From: Burhinus oedicnemus
Lineage: Eukaryota; Chordata; Aves; Charadriiformes; Burhinidae
Reading direction: 5' to 3'
Length of the DNA: 64,000 bases
Assembly: GCA_008921705.1 (NCBI GenBank)
Contig: VFFE01009165.1
Coordinates: 1,183,183 to 1,247,182 of the forward strand
Shown one piece after another: positions 14,406 through 25,631 of the stretch. Below the pieces are notes generated by a model. The model worked only from the letters and a program-made list of their open reading frames with translations, ran no database searches and was not told where the DNA came from. The position numbers were made by a program, and so were the translations under genes. Each line of letters begins with the position of its first letter. The first letter of the stretch is position 1.

Positions 14406-14465
14406 AAATACAGCACGGTAGCATTTATGTGCAACAAATACAGCACGGTAGCATTTATGTGCAAC
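14406..14465. repeat. Perfect 2 x 30 bp tandem duplication
   Basis: Two identical 30 bp units lie head to tail at 14406-14435 and 14436-14465, with no mismatch between them. The unit length is a multiple of three, so open frames through it stay open on both strands, but nothing else suggests the region is coding. The lack of divergence means a recent duplication or an assembly artefact. Confidence 0.95.
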
Positions 14466-16589
14466 CACAGAAAGGAGAGGTTTGCCTTTCTGAGAACCAG
14501 TCCCCTCCTCCTCCAAACAGACACGCAGCCTGGAAGGTTGTAGGCACTTCCTATTGAACCAGGCTTTCTGTTTCTCTATCTGCATTTGTCAGATACTATT
14601 CCTGCAGTGCCTCCGTTTTTTCAAGGCCAATCCAGCATTGTTTAACACCCATATATTTCCGTGTTATGCCTCCCTCTGTGTAAAAGAGATGAACAACATC
14701 CTTCAAGAAAGAGCTTAAAGCAGAATCTCATTGGCAATAGATTTGAATAAGAAATATAGTATTTTCCTTTCATGAGAAAATGAAAGCAACCACTCTTCCA
14801 CAGAACACCCACAGAATCAGCTGAAACATTAATGAGCAAAAGGGAACACATACCAGATCTTTTGCCTGCTTTATTGGCTCTGCCTTTCCATGAATGGCAG
14901 AAGATATAAATATTATTGTTAGCCTTAGGGCTCTCTTCAAAAATGCTTGTCTGTATCAACTCATATTGTGAAAAAGTGTCAGTAGCTGTGTTAAACCACT
15001 GCAGGCTGAAACTGAAAAATGGCACAATAATTTTTCCAACCAGTGCATGCAAGATCAAAGCTGTTAAGAAGGGATGACAGGTGGCATAAACGTCCCAAGG
15101 CCCTGACTCACTAGAGGCATAACAGCATACACTATAGCTCTAATAAAAATACTCCCAGTAAAAATACTGTAAAAAGCAGCAAGTAGCCTGTTATATCTTT
15201 GACCTCGGGGTCATTCCAGCAACAGATCATCTGGCAACCCAGTGAGAAAAGTGTAATTGTATTTTATTCCCACACACAAGGCTAAAAGTGTCAGATATTA
15301 AAATATCAGAAAAAGGTTTTAAAAGACATAGTTATATTGATTGCAACAATAAAATCAATGCCAAAGGACAATCTCTTTATGGATACCCATCTTCAAAGAA
15401 ATTGCATAGTTTTACATGACTCCAGTTTTGTTCTGTAAACTAGCAATTCTGTTAACCTTCTGGTGTTCAGGCTTGTAGCTCTTACTTAAGTTAAAATAAT
15501 GAATTTACTTTAGTTACAGTTAGTAGTTAATGAAGACTTTAATGCATAATCTATTTGTGATTACTAATAATATTTTGTAGCCAACAGTACATGTCAAAGC
15601 TAGCCTTCTATTAAACTGTATTAATAGTTGTAATTTAAAAATTAAAAAGGACTATAGTCTTTGAAGAAAGTTATGAAAATAAAAGAAATACTGGGTTTTT
15701 TTCCTATATTCTCTTAAGTGGGGGTTTTTTCACTTTTTTTGTTACACACCTATAATCATATTTGAAAGAAACTGGTCTAACCTAACAGTTTTTATTAAAT
15801 TTGGACTACTTGCAGCATCCTGAAATACATATCAAAGTAGACAGACCAGTGGTAGTTAGGTGTCTACCTTGGAAAGAGATAGAGTCATGATAGAAATTAA
15901 CAGAAGAAAGGATGTCAAGCATCCACGCTACAGAGACTAGATTTAGGTGTTAGTTCTTCAGACTGGAGGAAAACAACTTGTCTTTTCCAACACAGTACAT
16001 AAAATGTATCAGTATTCACTGTGATAATAACACAAAAAATGCAAGAACAAAAAAAGTTCACAAAGGAAAAATAAGGCTAAAGCATTATTTATAAGGATGT
16101 GCTTGGGCCCTTAACCTGTAAATAAATCATACTGAGATTTTTCATGTGAATGAAGCCTCAGATTTATTCCTCTAGAGAAAGACATGAAAGCCTCACTGCT
16201 TTGTGAAGCAGACCTGGTACCATAGTAGCTTAGAGGCTGAATAGAGTTCATTTGAATGTTATTTAAGCACCAGCTCTGCAGAGCCTGAAGTGATCTTACA
16301 TCAGCCTGCGGAGAGCTCCAAACGGCAGCCCGGCTAAGCACTGAGGAAAAAACATAAGCAGAGCTGGAGGGGAAAGGGCTGTGCAGTGTGGGGAACGAGG
16401 GCACGTGCTCCCAAACCAGGCTGTGAAATCCTACTTGTTCATAACAGGAAGGTAAAGTGGCCACTGATTATGGGCGTTTTCAGACATACACAATATATAG
16501 TAAATGAATACCTGTTGTTTTAGAAGTAGCGCAGACTATTAGCCAACTCGCTGATACTACACAACTTCAAGTACTACTCACTGAGTATG

Positions 16590-16960
16590 ACCAACTGGGC
16601 ACCCTGATTTGGCTGAAGTTGTTTTGCCCCTCACTACAGCTCAGGTTTACCACTATGCTTTGCTCATCCCAATCAAGGAGACCCGCTTCCCAGTCGTGGC
16701 AAAGAGCTCATGCTGGGGCTGCTGCGTCACCTGCGCAGCCCTGCAAGGGCAGAGACACAGCTGGGGCAAAGCCTCTTGCTGGTGTCACCCAGCCCTGCCA
16801 CTCCGCCCCTGCTCCCCGCTGCAAGGCGAGCCTGGCACAGAGCTGCCGGGGGACGCCTCGCTGCTGTGTGGGCAAACCATCAACTCCCAGTCTGCACGGA
16901 GCAGTCTGGGCATGCAAATTACCCCAGCACCTTTCTTGCATAAATTTCAGCATCAGTGTG
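16590..16960. other. GC-rich, CpG-bearing patch, possible small regulatory island
   Basis: Composition rises sharply against the AT-rich surroundings. Between about 16680 and 16862 I count roughly ten CpG dinucleotides, while most of the window is almost free of them. Overlapping open frames of up to 138 codons occur on both strands, the usual effect of high GC on stop-codon frequency. None resembles a known protein. It might be a small CpG-island-like promoter or enhancer, an unmethylated element, or a decayed GC-rich repeat. Confidence 0.35.
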
Positions 16961-18459
16961 CTCAGTGTAAGGACTTCACCTACTCATATGCTCTTTACAC
17001 TGTGGTTAAATAGGCAAATTGGTTATATTACTTAAAAACACAACTGTTTTATAAATTCAAAATCCTGCAACTATTCCACATCATAATTTTGAATAGGCAC
17101 ATAAAACTTTCTGACTCCTAAGTGAGAATGGTGAAGATAATGTTTACATGAGCCACTATCAAAAAAAAAAGAAAGAAAAGAGTTCCCAGACATTCCCCAG
17201 CCTAATCATAAAATACATTTTGAAAATCCTAATGTCAACTGAATAAAATAACAAGCCTCAACTACTGCACGTACACTAAACCAGCTCTAAGCCTCAGCAT
17301 AAGGATGGTTACTGCACCCAAGCTGAATTGACAAATGCTTCCAGTGCCTTAAAATGGATGTTTCTGTCTTGCATTGGTGACTGCTTCGTAATCTCAAGCA
17401 GCAAAAGAAAGGACAAGAGACTAAAAATCAAAGCCAGAAAGGGAGATATTACTCTGTCAGTTTACAGTCTTAGTTTAATTGCCAGTTATACCCATTGTTT
17501 TTCTAGCAAACAAACATACCTGAGCATTTCCATGGAAGAGATATTGCTCTTCTTTCTCCTTTCTCTTTACAGTTAAGTGATTATGAAGTTAAAAAAACAG
17601 ACAAGGAGAGACGGTAAATCTACTTTCCTTAAATGAACAGTCGTTAGGGACTGTCAACGTGATAGGTCATGTAAGGCAAGTAGTACTGGCCCCCAGAATA
17701 GTTTGTTGGCAGAAAGACAGTGTGCCACTGCAGAAGCACACAGCGCCTAACATTTGAAGAAAAGTAAATCATAAGTTTTAAAAATAAATCCAGCACACCA
17801 TGTGTTTTATGGGCATAAGGATTGCTACTGTAATTCCAATAAGTGGTGTGAGAACATGCCCTACCTGCTGTGTATGATATGTGCTGATCAGGTTTCTCAA
17901 GAGCAGATGTAACTTCAGTATTTGATTTTTAAGACTTCTGTTTATCACAGAGATTACTATAATTTTCTCTCTTTTGAGTGATGTGATTATTTTTCTGCTT
18001 TCCACCCTTTTACGTAATACTGCTACTTGTCCTGTACCAAATGCTTGCTTGAAAAGGTGAATGCTAATGTCAAAGAATTTACATAAAGGAAAAACAAAGC
18101 AATTTTTTTCTAATTGTTTGCAAAGAGCAATTTGCCTTTTGAAGCCGTAAAACTCATTGGTGACAATATAGTTACAACATATTTAAATTAGTAAAGCATT
18201 GATCCTACAGTGGAGCATAATTAGTTCTGCAGAAACACATGCAGGGGGGCCTCAAAAAAAAATGTTGTAAAGTGACTTGAATTGTAAGTAAGTTGTATTG
18301 CTATTTTTACTATACATATATTATGCATAGAGTTGCCTAGATATGAAGGCACGCAGCTAGATGGAATAAAGGAGAAGGGCATGAGCGACAATGATTTTTA
18401 CCTTAATAAATATTTTTTTTAATATGTATTTCCATTATTATCCTTCCTGAATGGACTTT
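16961..18459. other. Unannotated AT-rich stretch
   Basis: I see no gene, known repeat or RNA here, only short A-runs (for example near 17161). Confidence 0.55.
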
Positions 18460-19230
18460 CAAGACAGTGCTCAGAGGTGCAGCCTTGCACGTTGGTTCAT
18501 GCAGTGCGGCTCAGGAATTCCCCCTGCTACATGGCCTGTGTCTCTGGGTGGCCAGACCTGAAGGAGGCAAAAGAGAGAACAGGACAGCATAGGAGCTGCA
18601 GCCCACGGGGTAAATGAGCAGGTAAGCTGGACCGACCAGGGAGAACCAGCCACGATGCTGACAGAGGGAGGAGGAACAGGCTCATGTGAGAGGGGAGTTG
18701 CATGTACCCTGCGCTGCCGGCCGTGTTACCAGCGTGTCAGAAGGAGAGGCTAACACTGCCCGTGTGGAATGTGTTCGAGGAGAAGGAACAAAGAGGAAGG
18801 CAAGATCTAATTTTTCATTTAAAAATCAAGACTTAAGGAAGATGATGCAGTGCTTCTGGGACACTACTTACAGCTCAAATCAAAGAAGTCAAAAAACAGA
18901 TGGGCTATTGCCATGATATAAGTAACACTGGGAGTCCCTGCAGACCAGTGTCGGTGGGTTTGTAAAAGCACCCTGCCAAGGCAGTAAGGAGGGGTTCCCA
19001 CAGCACCCAGCACAGTCGTGTGCTAATAGAGCTGTGGTCCCGCAGGCAGAGGGGCAAGTGGGGCAGCCCAGTGCTCTGGAGGAGCAGTGGGGGACATGCC
19101 CACAGAGAGGGGCCCGCAGAGCTCACGCATAAGGGATGGCCCCCACACACCATGCAAGAGGGACACGATGGGACGCTAGCACTCTGGGGAGCTGCCAGGA
19201 GGTGACCAGAAGCTATTTCATCACCTAGAA
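18460..19230. other. Second GC-elevated patch, function unknown
   Basis: Two GC-richer sub-blocks (about 18470-18770 and 18930-19210) are separated by ordinary sequence. CpGs are fewer than in the patch at 16.6 kb. Frames on both strands (for example 114 codons on the minus strand, 18905-19249) are low-complexity in composition and unrecognised. It could be decayed repeat DNA or unique regulatory DNA. Confidence 0.3.
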
Positions 19231-22200
19231 AGGTTATGGGTTCCCCCATTTGTGAGTTAGAATGGAAAACAATGATAAAAAGTCAAGCTGTTTTGACACC
19301 AAGCCTTTAAAGGAAATGAATGCGAGTACAGCTATGTTAACACTTTGATATTAATGATGCTGCCAACGCAGAACTGACATAAATGTAAATGAGTGACCTG
19401 TGTATATTTGGACATCCTAGTATGAATGGCAGCGCTGACTATGGCAGCATCTCATCCTCTAATTTTCACATTAAAGGAATGTTAACTCATGTCTGAGTTC
19501 CTGCTGAAGTAAAACTGTGGCTCTTTCCATTACAAGTACTCATCAGCAAACCAACATAACGTGTGTTGGATAGGTTCTGTCCAATTTCATTCTACTCTGA
19601 CAACTGACACGGCTTTCCTGTGATGTATTCATGATTAATAATTTATAATTAATTCATAATTAATTGTTCTATGATTTTTCTTAATTTTAAGTAATCACTG
19701 TGACAAAACTGCCTAATTGAAATCAGCAATGGAATAAGATTCAAGACCAAGAATGATTGGATTAATATGAAAAACATATTCTGAGTTGCTGTACTTGAAT
19801 ATTAGGGGAAGCTGGTTAATTACTGTAAGTCATTATGACACAGGCTGAAGTATAAACTGAAGTGGATTGAATCTTGTGATCATCGATATGCTAGGAAGTC
19901 TGGTAACTAGCCTTGTCATCTCTACAAACTATACTCTGCGAGATCTCTAACTAAAGCTGGCAGCACATCAAAGAGGAGATGTAAGACTGAATGAAAAAAA
20001 AAAAAAAAGGAGTAGAAATATCTCGTGTCTGTCATCTCTGTTTCTCCAGACAGACATTTTTATCCCAAAATCTAGCTAAAAATCCAGGGAAGCGAAAACC
20101 ATCACAATCACCACAATCTCGCTGAAGTCAGTGAAGGGAGTTATGACCCACCAGCTCACACCAGTATTTGTTTCACTACAACAAAGATTGGGACTGTTGT
20201 AACAATTTTTGTTCTCGATTATTCATCTGCTAAACTTCAAAACTTAGCCTTGTGCTACACAAAAAATAGAGAAGAAATTGTGTTCTATCATGCCAATTTA
20301 CAATGATGACAGTGGCAAATAACCCAAGATAATAAAAGAAAGTAAGTCCGAGTAAAGGAGTTTGTCTCTTCACTTACTGTTTGCATAAGGGCACTCATAC
20401 TGGTGAATTGGTAGGGGAAGTGGATGGAGACACTTTTAAGAAGAAATCTGGGCACAAAGTGAGTGATCATTATTCTCCATTGGATTAAAATGACTGTGAG
20501 GTATATAAAGCACTATGGGAAGAAAGGCAAGACAATATTAAGCCTTTAGATAAAAATTCAGAGAATATTTCTAAAGTAAAATTGCCCACTAAATGGGCTT
20601 TGAGACTGCGAAAAAAATTACTTTTACATTTGAGAACTAAGAAGTTATTTGGAATGACTCAATACTACCGTCCTTTGTCCTTACCTTTATTATTTCAGTG
20701 TTTAACAAGCAACTCTTGCTTTGTTTCTGCAGACGTTCTTGAAAAAAACTCAGGCATGTGAGCTGCCCTAGAGCCAATGAAACTAATCACAACTCACATG
20801 CTTACAGCAAAACATGAGCTTGAATTTAGCGGTGTACTGAACCGCTTTGATGGATTTGATTTTGTACAAAGGGGGTGAGCTTATGGTAATGCAACATATT
20901 CTTGAAGCACCTAATTACAAAAAGCTTTTATTGAAATCTATATGACAAGTCAGTTAAGAGCAGAGCCTTTAAAGGAGGAGCAGAGTATCTCTAGGTCTGC
21001 AATTATTATCCTCTTAAAAAAAAAATCTTAAAGGCACATTACAATACATTACTAAATGAGCAAGCACTGCACAGATGAGAGCAATTTCTGTTCACACAAG
21101 GCTTTCATTTATTAACTTATTACATACCACACATCAAACTTTAAAGCTATCACATAGTCTCAGGCCAAAGAGGTGCTTTCCCAGACTACTTTGTCTGGCT
21201 ATTTATTCTTTATTAACCATCTGGATAGCCAATTACTTCCTAATGCCGCTCCTTACAGCTCACAGTTGCTATTGCTAAGGTTCCTACAGTATCATCTGGA
21301 GATAAGAGAAAGTACTTTCAGAGATCTTGAGCAATCCTCCTTCCTGTGAGCATTCACATTTTATCTCAGAGAACAGCAGCCCCCTTTCCTTCCCTCCTCT
21401 CCCCGTCGAATTAGGCCAAGTAGCTGGGACCAAATATGAGATTCGCTCACATTGCATTGCTAGAGAACTGCCCCATCAGTCTGGTGTGGGGCCCTCCCTC
21501 TCTCCTCAGCTTCATTAAGGTTTCACTGAGATTGGCATACTCCTCCAAGTCATCCTTTTCTGATAAAAAAAAAAAAGACCCACAGCACTGGCAAAATCAC
21601 TGGTTTGCTCTGTTGCCATTTAAGATGTGGACAAACCAGCTTGCCTGAAGTGAGAGGCTTTCACAGTTACCCAGTAGCTACCCAGTGGGAAAACACAGCA
21701 TTGCTGGCAGGTTTGAGTGGCTTACGCTTACTTCTGCCTTTAAATTAAAGCTGCAGATAAGCACAATGTTTCACACATTGCTTGAGAGAGTAGTATGGGA
21801 ATTAGAGGCTTAATGTCATTACCACACTGAGTGCCTTTCTCTGCCCCACTTGCAAATACAGATATATAGATGCTTTTGTCAGTTTATGAAGAGGCTGTGC
21901 AAAATTGATTCTGAGGAACTTCATCATGCTGAATGCTGTTGCCTCTGGAGCCTTTTTAATGTCAGTATCAGATGCTTTTCAAAACTTAATAGATTTAATA
22001 TGGTCTCCCCTTCCCTGACCAATTTGCATCTTTGAAATTTTGTGCAATTAGATTTCACCTAACTTCTTACACTTCAATGATGATGAGTTATGAACTGCAG
22101 AGTCTAGAGGCATGGATTAAAAAAAATGATAAATACCTTGAGACCAGCATCAGTATGTGAACGGGTATACATCTTAGATAGTTCCATCATTCTTTTCCTG

Positions 22201-23194
22201 GTGGCAAGCAGAATTTTCAGAGAAAAATTGCTAGTGGATAATAAATGTGATGGCTGGTGGTCCTACAACACTACATTATAATACCAAGCTCAATTAAGGT
22301 CACCTTGATATAAAATTGATATTACAGGGATGGAGAAATGAAAAGTAAAAGGAACACTGAATGATGCATAAATCTGGGGAATACAGCTACACAGAAAAGC
22401 CAATGAAACTAACCCTTTTCTCTTTAAAAATGGAGACACAAGAAAAATGAGATCTAGAAAACTATGAAGACAATAGAAAATGTAAGCATGGTTTCAGGTA
22501 CCTAGTTCACACAATATGACTCGGAGAGATGTTCATTTAATGAATCCCTGTCTTGAAGTTACTCAGTAATAAGGTACAGAAACTGAAGTCATGACAAAAA
22601 GGCAGCACTATAGCATTACAGATAAACTGTAGTTTAATACCTGAACGCACACTCTAAATCTTTGCTTTGAGAATGTCACTAAGAAACAGCAAAACAAAAC
22701 AACAAATCTGATAAGCATTTCCTTGACAACTGTGAAAGAAACTCTCTGCTAATCATGCAGCTAATGAATAATGATGAAGCTAATCAGAAGCTAAGTTTGG
22801 AAAGAAAAAATATTGTTGTAGAAGTTGATAACTGTAAACAAATACAATGAACCAAAATTAAATGACACCAGTCATTTAATTTAATCACTACCTTCTTACC
22901 AACAAACAGCCCAGCCCAGTGAACGGCAGTAGGACAGTATGAAATCCAAAACCCACTGCTGCTCCATCCAAACTCTCAGCCTTACTAACCCTGCAGGCGT
23001 TGGGGCCAGCCATGACCTGGAGCACGAGGGGAGCTAAGGTTTGGGGAGCTGCTGCTCTGACACCGTGGCTGTGCACACTTATCCCTGCCTGAGCAGCGCA
23101 GGCAGCTTCAACGAAGTAGAAGAGCGGGAAGAAGAGAGGGTGAAGCTGCCTGGAAAAGGAGACGCTACTGGAGAAGCTGACATTGCAGAGAGCT
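19231..23194. other. Unannotated stretch with A/T homeodomain-site-like patch
   Basis: Unique sequence without a recognisable gene. Around 19626-19690 there is a dense cluster of TAAT/ATTA cores, discussed as a finding. A run of fifteen A (19994-20008) and another A-run near 21564 are the only simple repeats noted. Confidence 0.5.
19645..19666. repeat. 11 bp tandem duplication in TAAT-rich patch
   Basis: Two nearly identical 11 bp units (ataattaattc, then ataattaattg) lie side by side. Each contains the palindromic homeodomain-type core TAATTA. The surrounding 60 bp is nearly all A and T. Confidence 0.8.
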
Positions 23195-23290
23195 CTCTAG
23201 AAAACCTCTGCCTCATTTTCCTCCTCTCCAAAATGAGTCTCATATCCTTTTTGCATACTTCTGTGTCATCCCCTGTGCTAACTCAAAGCT
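23195..23290 (+). mobile_element. Possible MIR SINE remnant
   Basis: A block at about 23208-23245 ('gcctcattttcctcctctcc' followed by 'aaaatgagtctcat') resembles the conserved MIR core downstream of the tRNA-like head, which reads 'cctcagtttcctcatctgta' then 'aaaatgggga'. The tRNA-derived promoter boxes are not visible and flanking similarity fades quickly. Chance similarity of pyrimidine-rich sequence is a real alternative. Confidence 0.3.
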
Positions 23291-23514
23291 ATTTACCACC
23301 TAGAGGAACAGAACATAAGATCAGATTTTTTTCTTTAGGTTCACTCTCTATTAAGTAATGACTGTAAAGTTACAACAGGGCAGAATAGAAACATATACAT
23401 AAAAGCTTCATATCCTGGAATTTCGTGTATCCTTTAAAATTTATGATTACGCTGTAATTCCAGAATTTCCTTGATAAGGGTGCCATGGAATGAGAGCAGC
23501 TGCAATATGATACA

Positions 23515-23553
23515 GTGTCACTTCCAACCTAAACCATTCTATGATTCTATGAA
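23515..23553 (+). mobile_element. CR1 3' tail fragment
   Basis: The sequence has the typical end of an avian CR1: a 'cacttccaacct' box, then 'aaaccattctatgattctatg', where the last part is the tandem ATTCTATG-type terminal repeat. Only about 40 bp is recognisable. Sequence just upstream (23480-23514) may be diverged 3' UTR. CR1 copies are usually heavily 5'-truncated, so a fragment this short is normal. Confidence 0.8.
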
Positions 23554-25631
23554 TAAAAAATTAATAGATGAAAAAATACAACTCCATATGAATGCAAAAT
23601 CTATGCAATTAGGCAAACGTTTTCATTTAGAAATAACATGGTACATATGTTTGTCCATAGTTTGGATTATTATTGTCTTACAGACTCATAGGACTTCAAG
23701 GAGATGTCTCATTTCTTTACTTCCTTTTTTTTTCTTTTTTTTTTGGGGGGGGGGGCGTGACATGCTGAATTGGTGATTTCAAGTTTATTTAGGATTTTTA
23801 AGATTCATGGTAAACAAAGTAAATTTTATGTTCAGGAAAGGCATTCCAGAGTGCTTATTCTCTGTGCTGTGAGAATGGTTAGCTGTTCCTAGGCTTGGGT
23901 TATTTCTGCAGTCCATGTAAGCCCTGAAATAAAAACAGGATGTTAAAGAAGACAGAAAAAGGTTCACGCTTTGTTATGATACCAGATGGCCAACAGAGTA
24001 CTGTTAATCTGGAAGAGTGTTGATGAAGCATCTTACACCAGGATGGTTCCTTTGAGATAACAGTTCTCACAGCAAGTTCATTCTTTAGTGTTAAAAAAAC
24101 ATCACCTTATTACAAGTAAGAAAATGGAATAAGAACACCCTAACATGTCTGTGTATAAAACTCATTACATATAGCAGCAGACAATGAACAGTGCAGAATG
24201 GATTATATTCTGCTATATAGGCAACATGGATCAGATAATTTTCATTTTAGAAGTTCTAGCATGATGAATAGAAAACCTGAGGATTATTGTTTTTCTAGTT
24301 TTCTTATGAATTCTCAATCCAAGGATCTAACACAGTGTCATTCTTTTTAAAATCTAATCTAAAAATCTTAAATTTAATTCTTAAGAACGATTTTTCCTAG
24401 ATCAGTCTGGGAATGGAGTTTTCTCCCTACCTCTGTCTCAGCAGGCTGGTAAGCGAGCAGCTGAGCACGGCTGCAGGAGGTGCCTGCGTCCAGTCCACAA
24501 ACACACCTATGCGGCATGAAACCTAGTGGCATTTAGGCAAGCTGCCAAGTTTAAATACCTGTGTAAGAGCTTCAGCCATCAGTGATTTACTGATGATTCA
24601 TTACCTTGCCCTAAAATCCCTTCTTCTGCCGTGTCAGGCGAAATTTTTTTCAATCAGCTTTTCCCTTTTTTGTATCATCAGGAAAAGGTTGCCTTCCTCT
24701 CTCTGCAATCCACTTCTGCCAGAAACTAGTGGACTGTGAAGAAATTTGAGGCATAATTGAGAAAAGAATGTATTTGATGTGTTTTACACTGTGTTAATAT
24801 AATTCTATTTAAACTGCCGTCAGGCGATGTCCCATAGCCTTAGCAATTTGTCCTTTGGAGCCTGTGTCAGATTTTTCACCTCCTTGAACCTGTGAGTTCC
24901 CTGAAGACAGAAAAGAAGGAAGTGCTGCTTCACTTCTGCTTGCGAAGTACCTTCTTGATTTCATGCATGACTGGCTGGAATGCATAGCATGACACACATC
25001 TTACAGGGGAGTTACACTGTGCTCTTGCATGCAAATTTTGCTTTTTTTCCTTTCTCTTTTTGTTACTTCCTAAAATGCAAAGTAAGGGCTCTTTCTATGG
25101 CAAGTGTGTGGTTTCTTGTTTTGTAGGTCAGACAACAGTAATAACACATCTTATGCTTCTTCTCTGGCATCTGAAAATTTCAAGTTGTTCTCTATTTATT
25201 CCTCACAGCATGGTTTACAGACCTTTGCCTCTGAGAATCTCATAGTGATTTAGTATATCCAGCCATGCAGCCCACTGTGAGATAAGAAAGCATCACAATT
25301 ATTTTATAAATGTGAAGTTGCATCAGAGAGAGATTATGGGCTAAAACTATACAAGTGCCTAGGTATCCTACACAGTGCATGGGAAAATACAAGTTTTCAA
25401 AGTGGGATACACAAAACGGCAAGACATCATATTACATTTTCAGCTAATTAACCATGAGAAAATGTTGAGGACATTCACCCTCACGGGCAGGTCCTTTAGT
25501 ATGCACAGTCCTAAACCCCTTCTAGAAAACCGGTGCCTTCAAAGTTTCACAGTAACACTGTAGAGATACTCTTGTCATTTAAAAATAGCAAGGTTGTGCT
25601 ATCTGGTGAAATATAGCTTCTTTCATTATGT
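23554..25631. other. Unannotated stretch
   Basis: Contains the T/G homopolymer tract listed separately. I see no gene or repeat family in the rest. Confidence 0.55.
23725..23755. repeat. Poly-T followed by poly-G homopolymer tract
   Basis: Nine T, one C, eleven T-run bases and then eleven consecutive G (23745-23755). A run of eleven G can fold as a G-quadruplex in principle, and this kind of tract is prone to polymerase slippage and sequencing error. Confidence 0.9.

Larger units (their letters stand above)
12746..16589. other. Unannotated stretch
   Basis: Mostly unique AT-rich sequence. It contains a short GT microsatellite and a perfect 30 bp tandem duplication, both listed separately. 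A minus-strand frame of 138 codons (14642-15058) matches no family I know, and its composition gives no support for coding. Confidence 0.5.

Noticed and set aside
14642..15058. 138-codon minus-strand frame
   Set aside because: No recognisable domain, no convincing splice sites and AT-rich composition like the surroundings. A chance frame is the simplest explanation.
16609..17035. Overlapping frames of 134 and 138 codons on the + strand and 81 codons on the minus strand
   Set aside because: They lie in a GC-rich patch where stops are rare in all frames, several frames are open at once, and none shows a domain or splice-site pattern.
18905..19249. 114-codon minus-strand frame
   Set aside because: Leucine/serine/proline-rich composition is explained by the GC-rich patch, and there is no homology I recognise.
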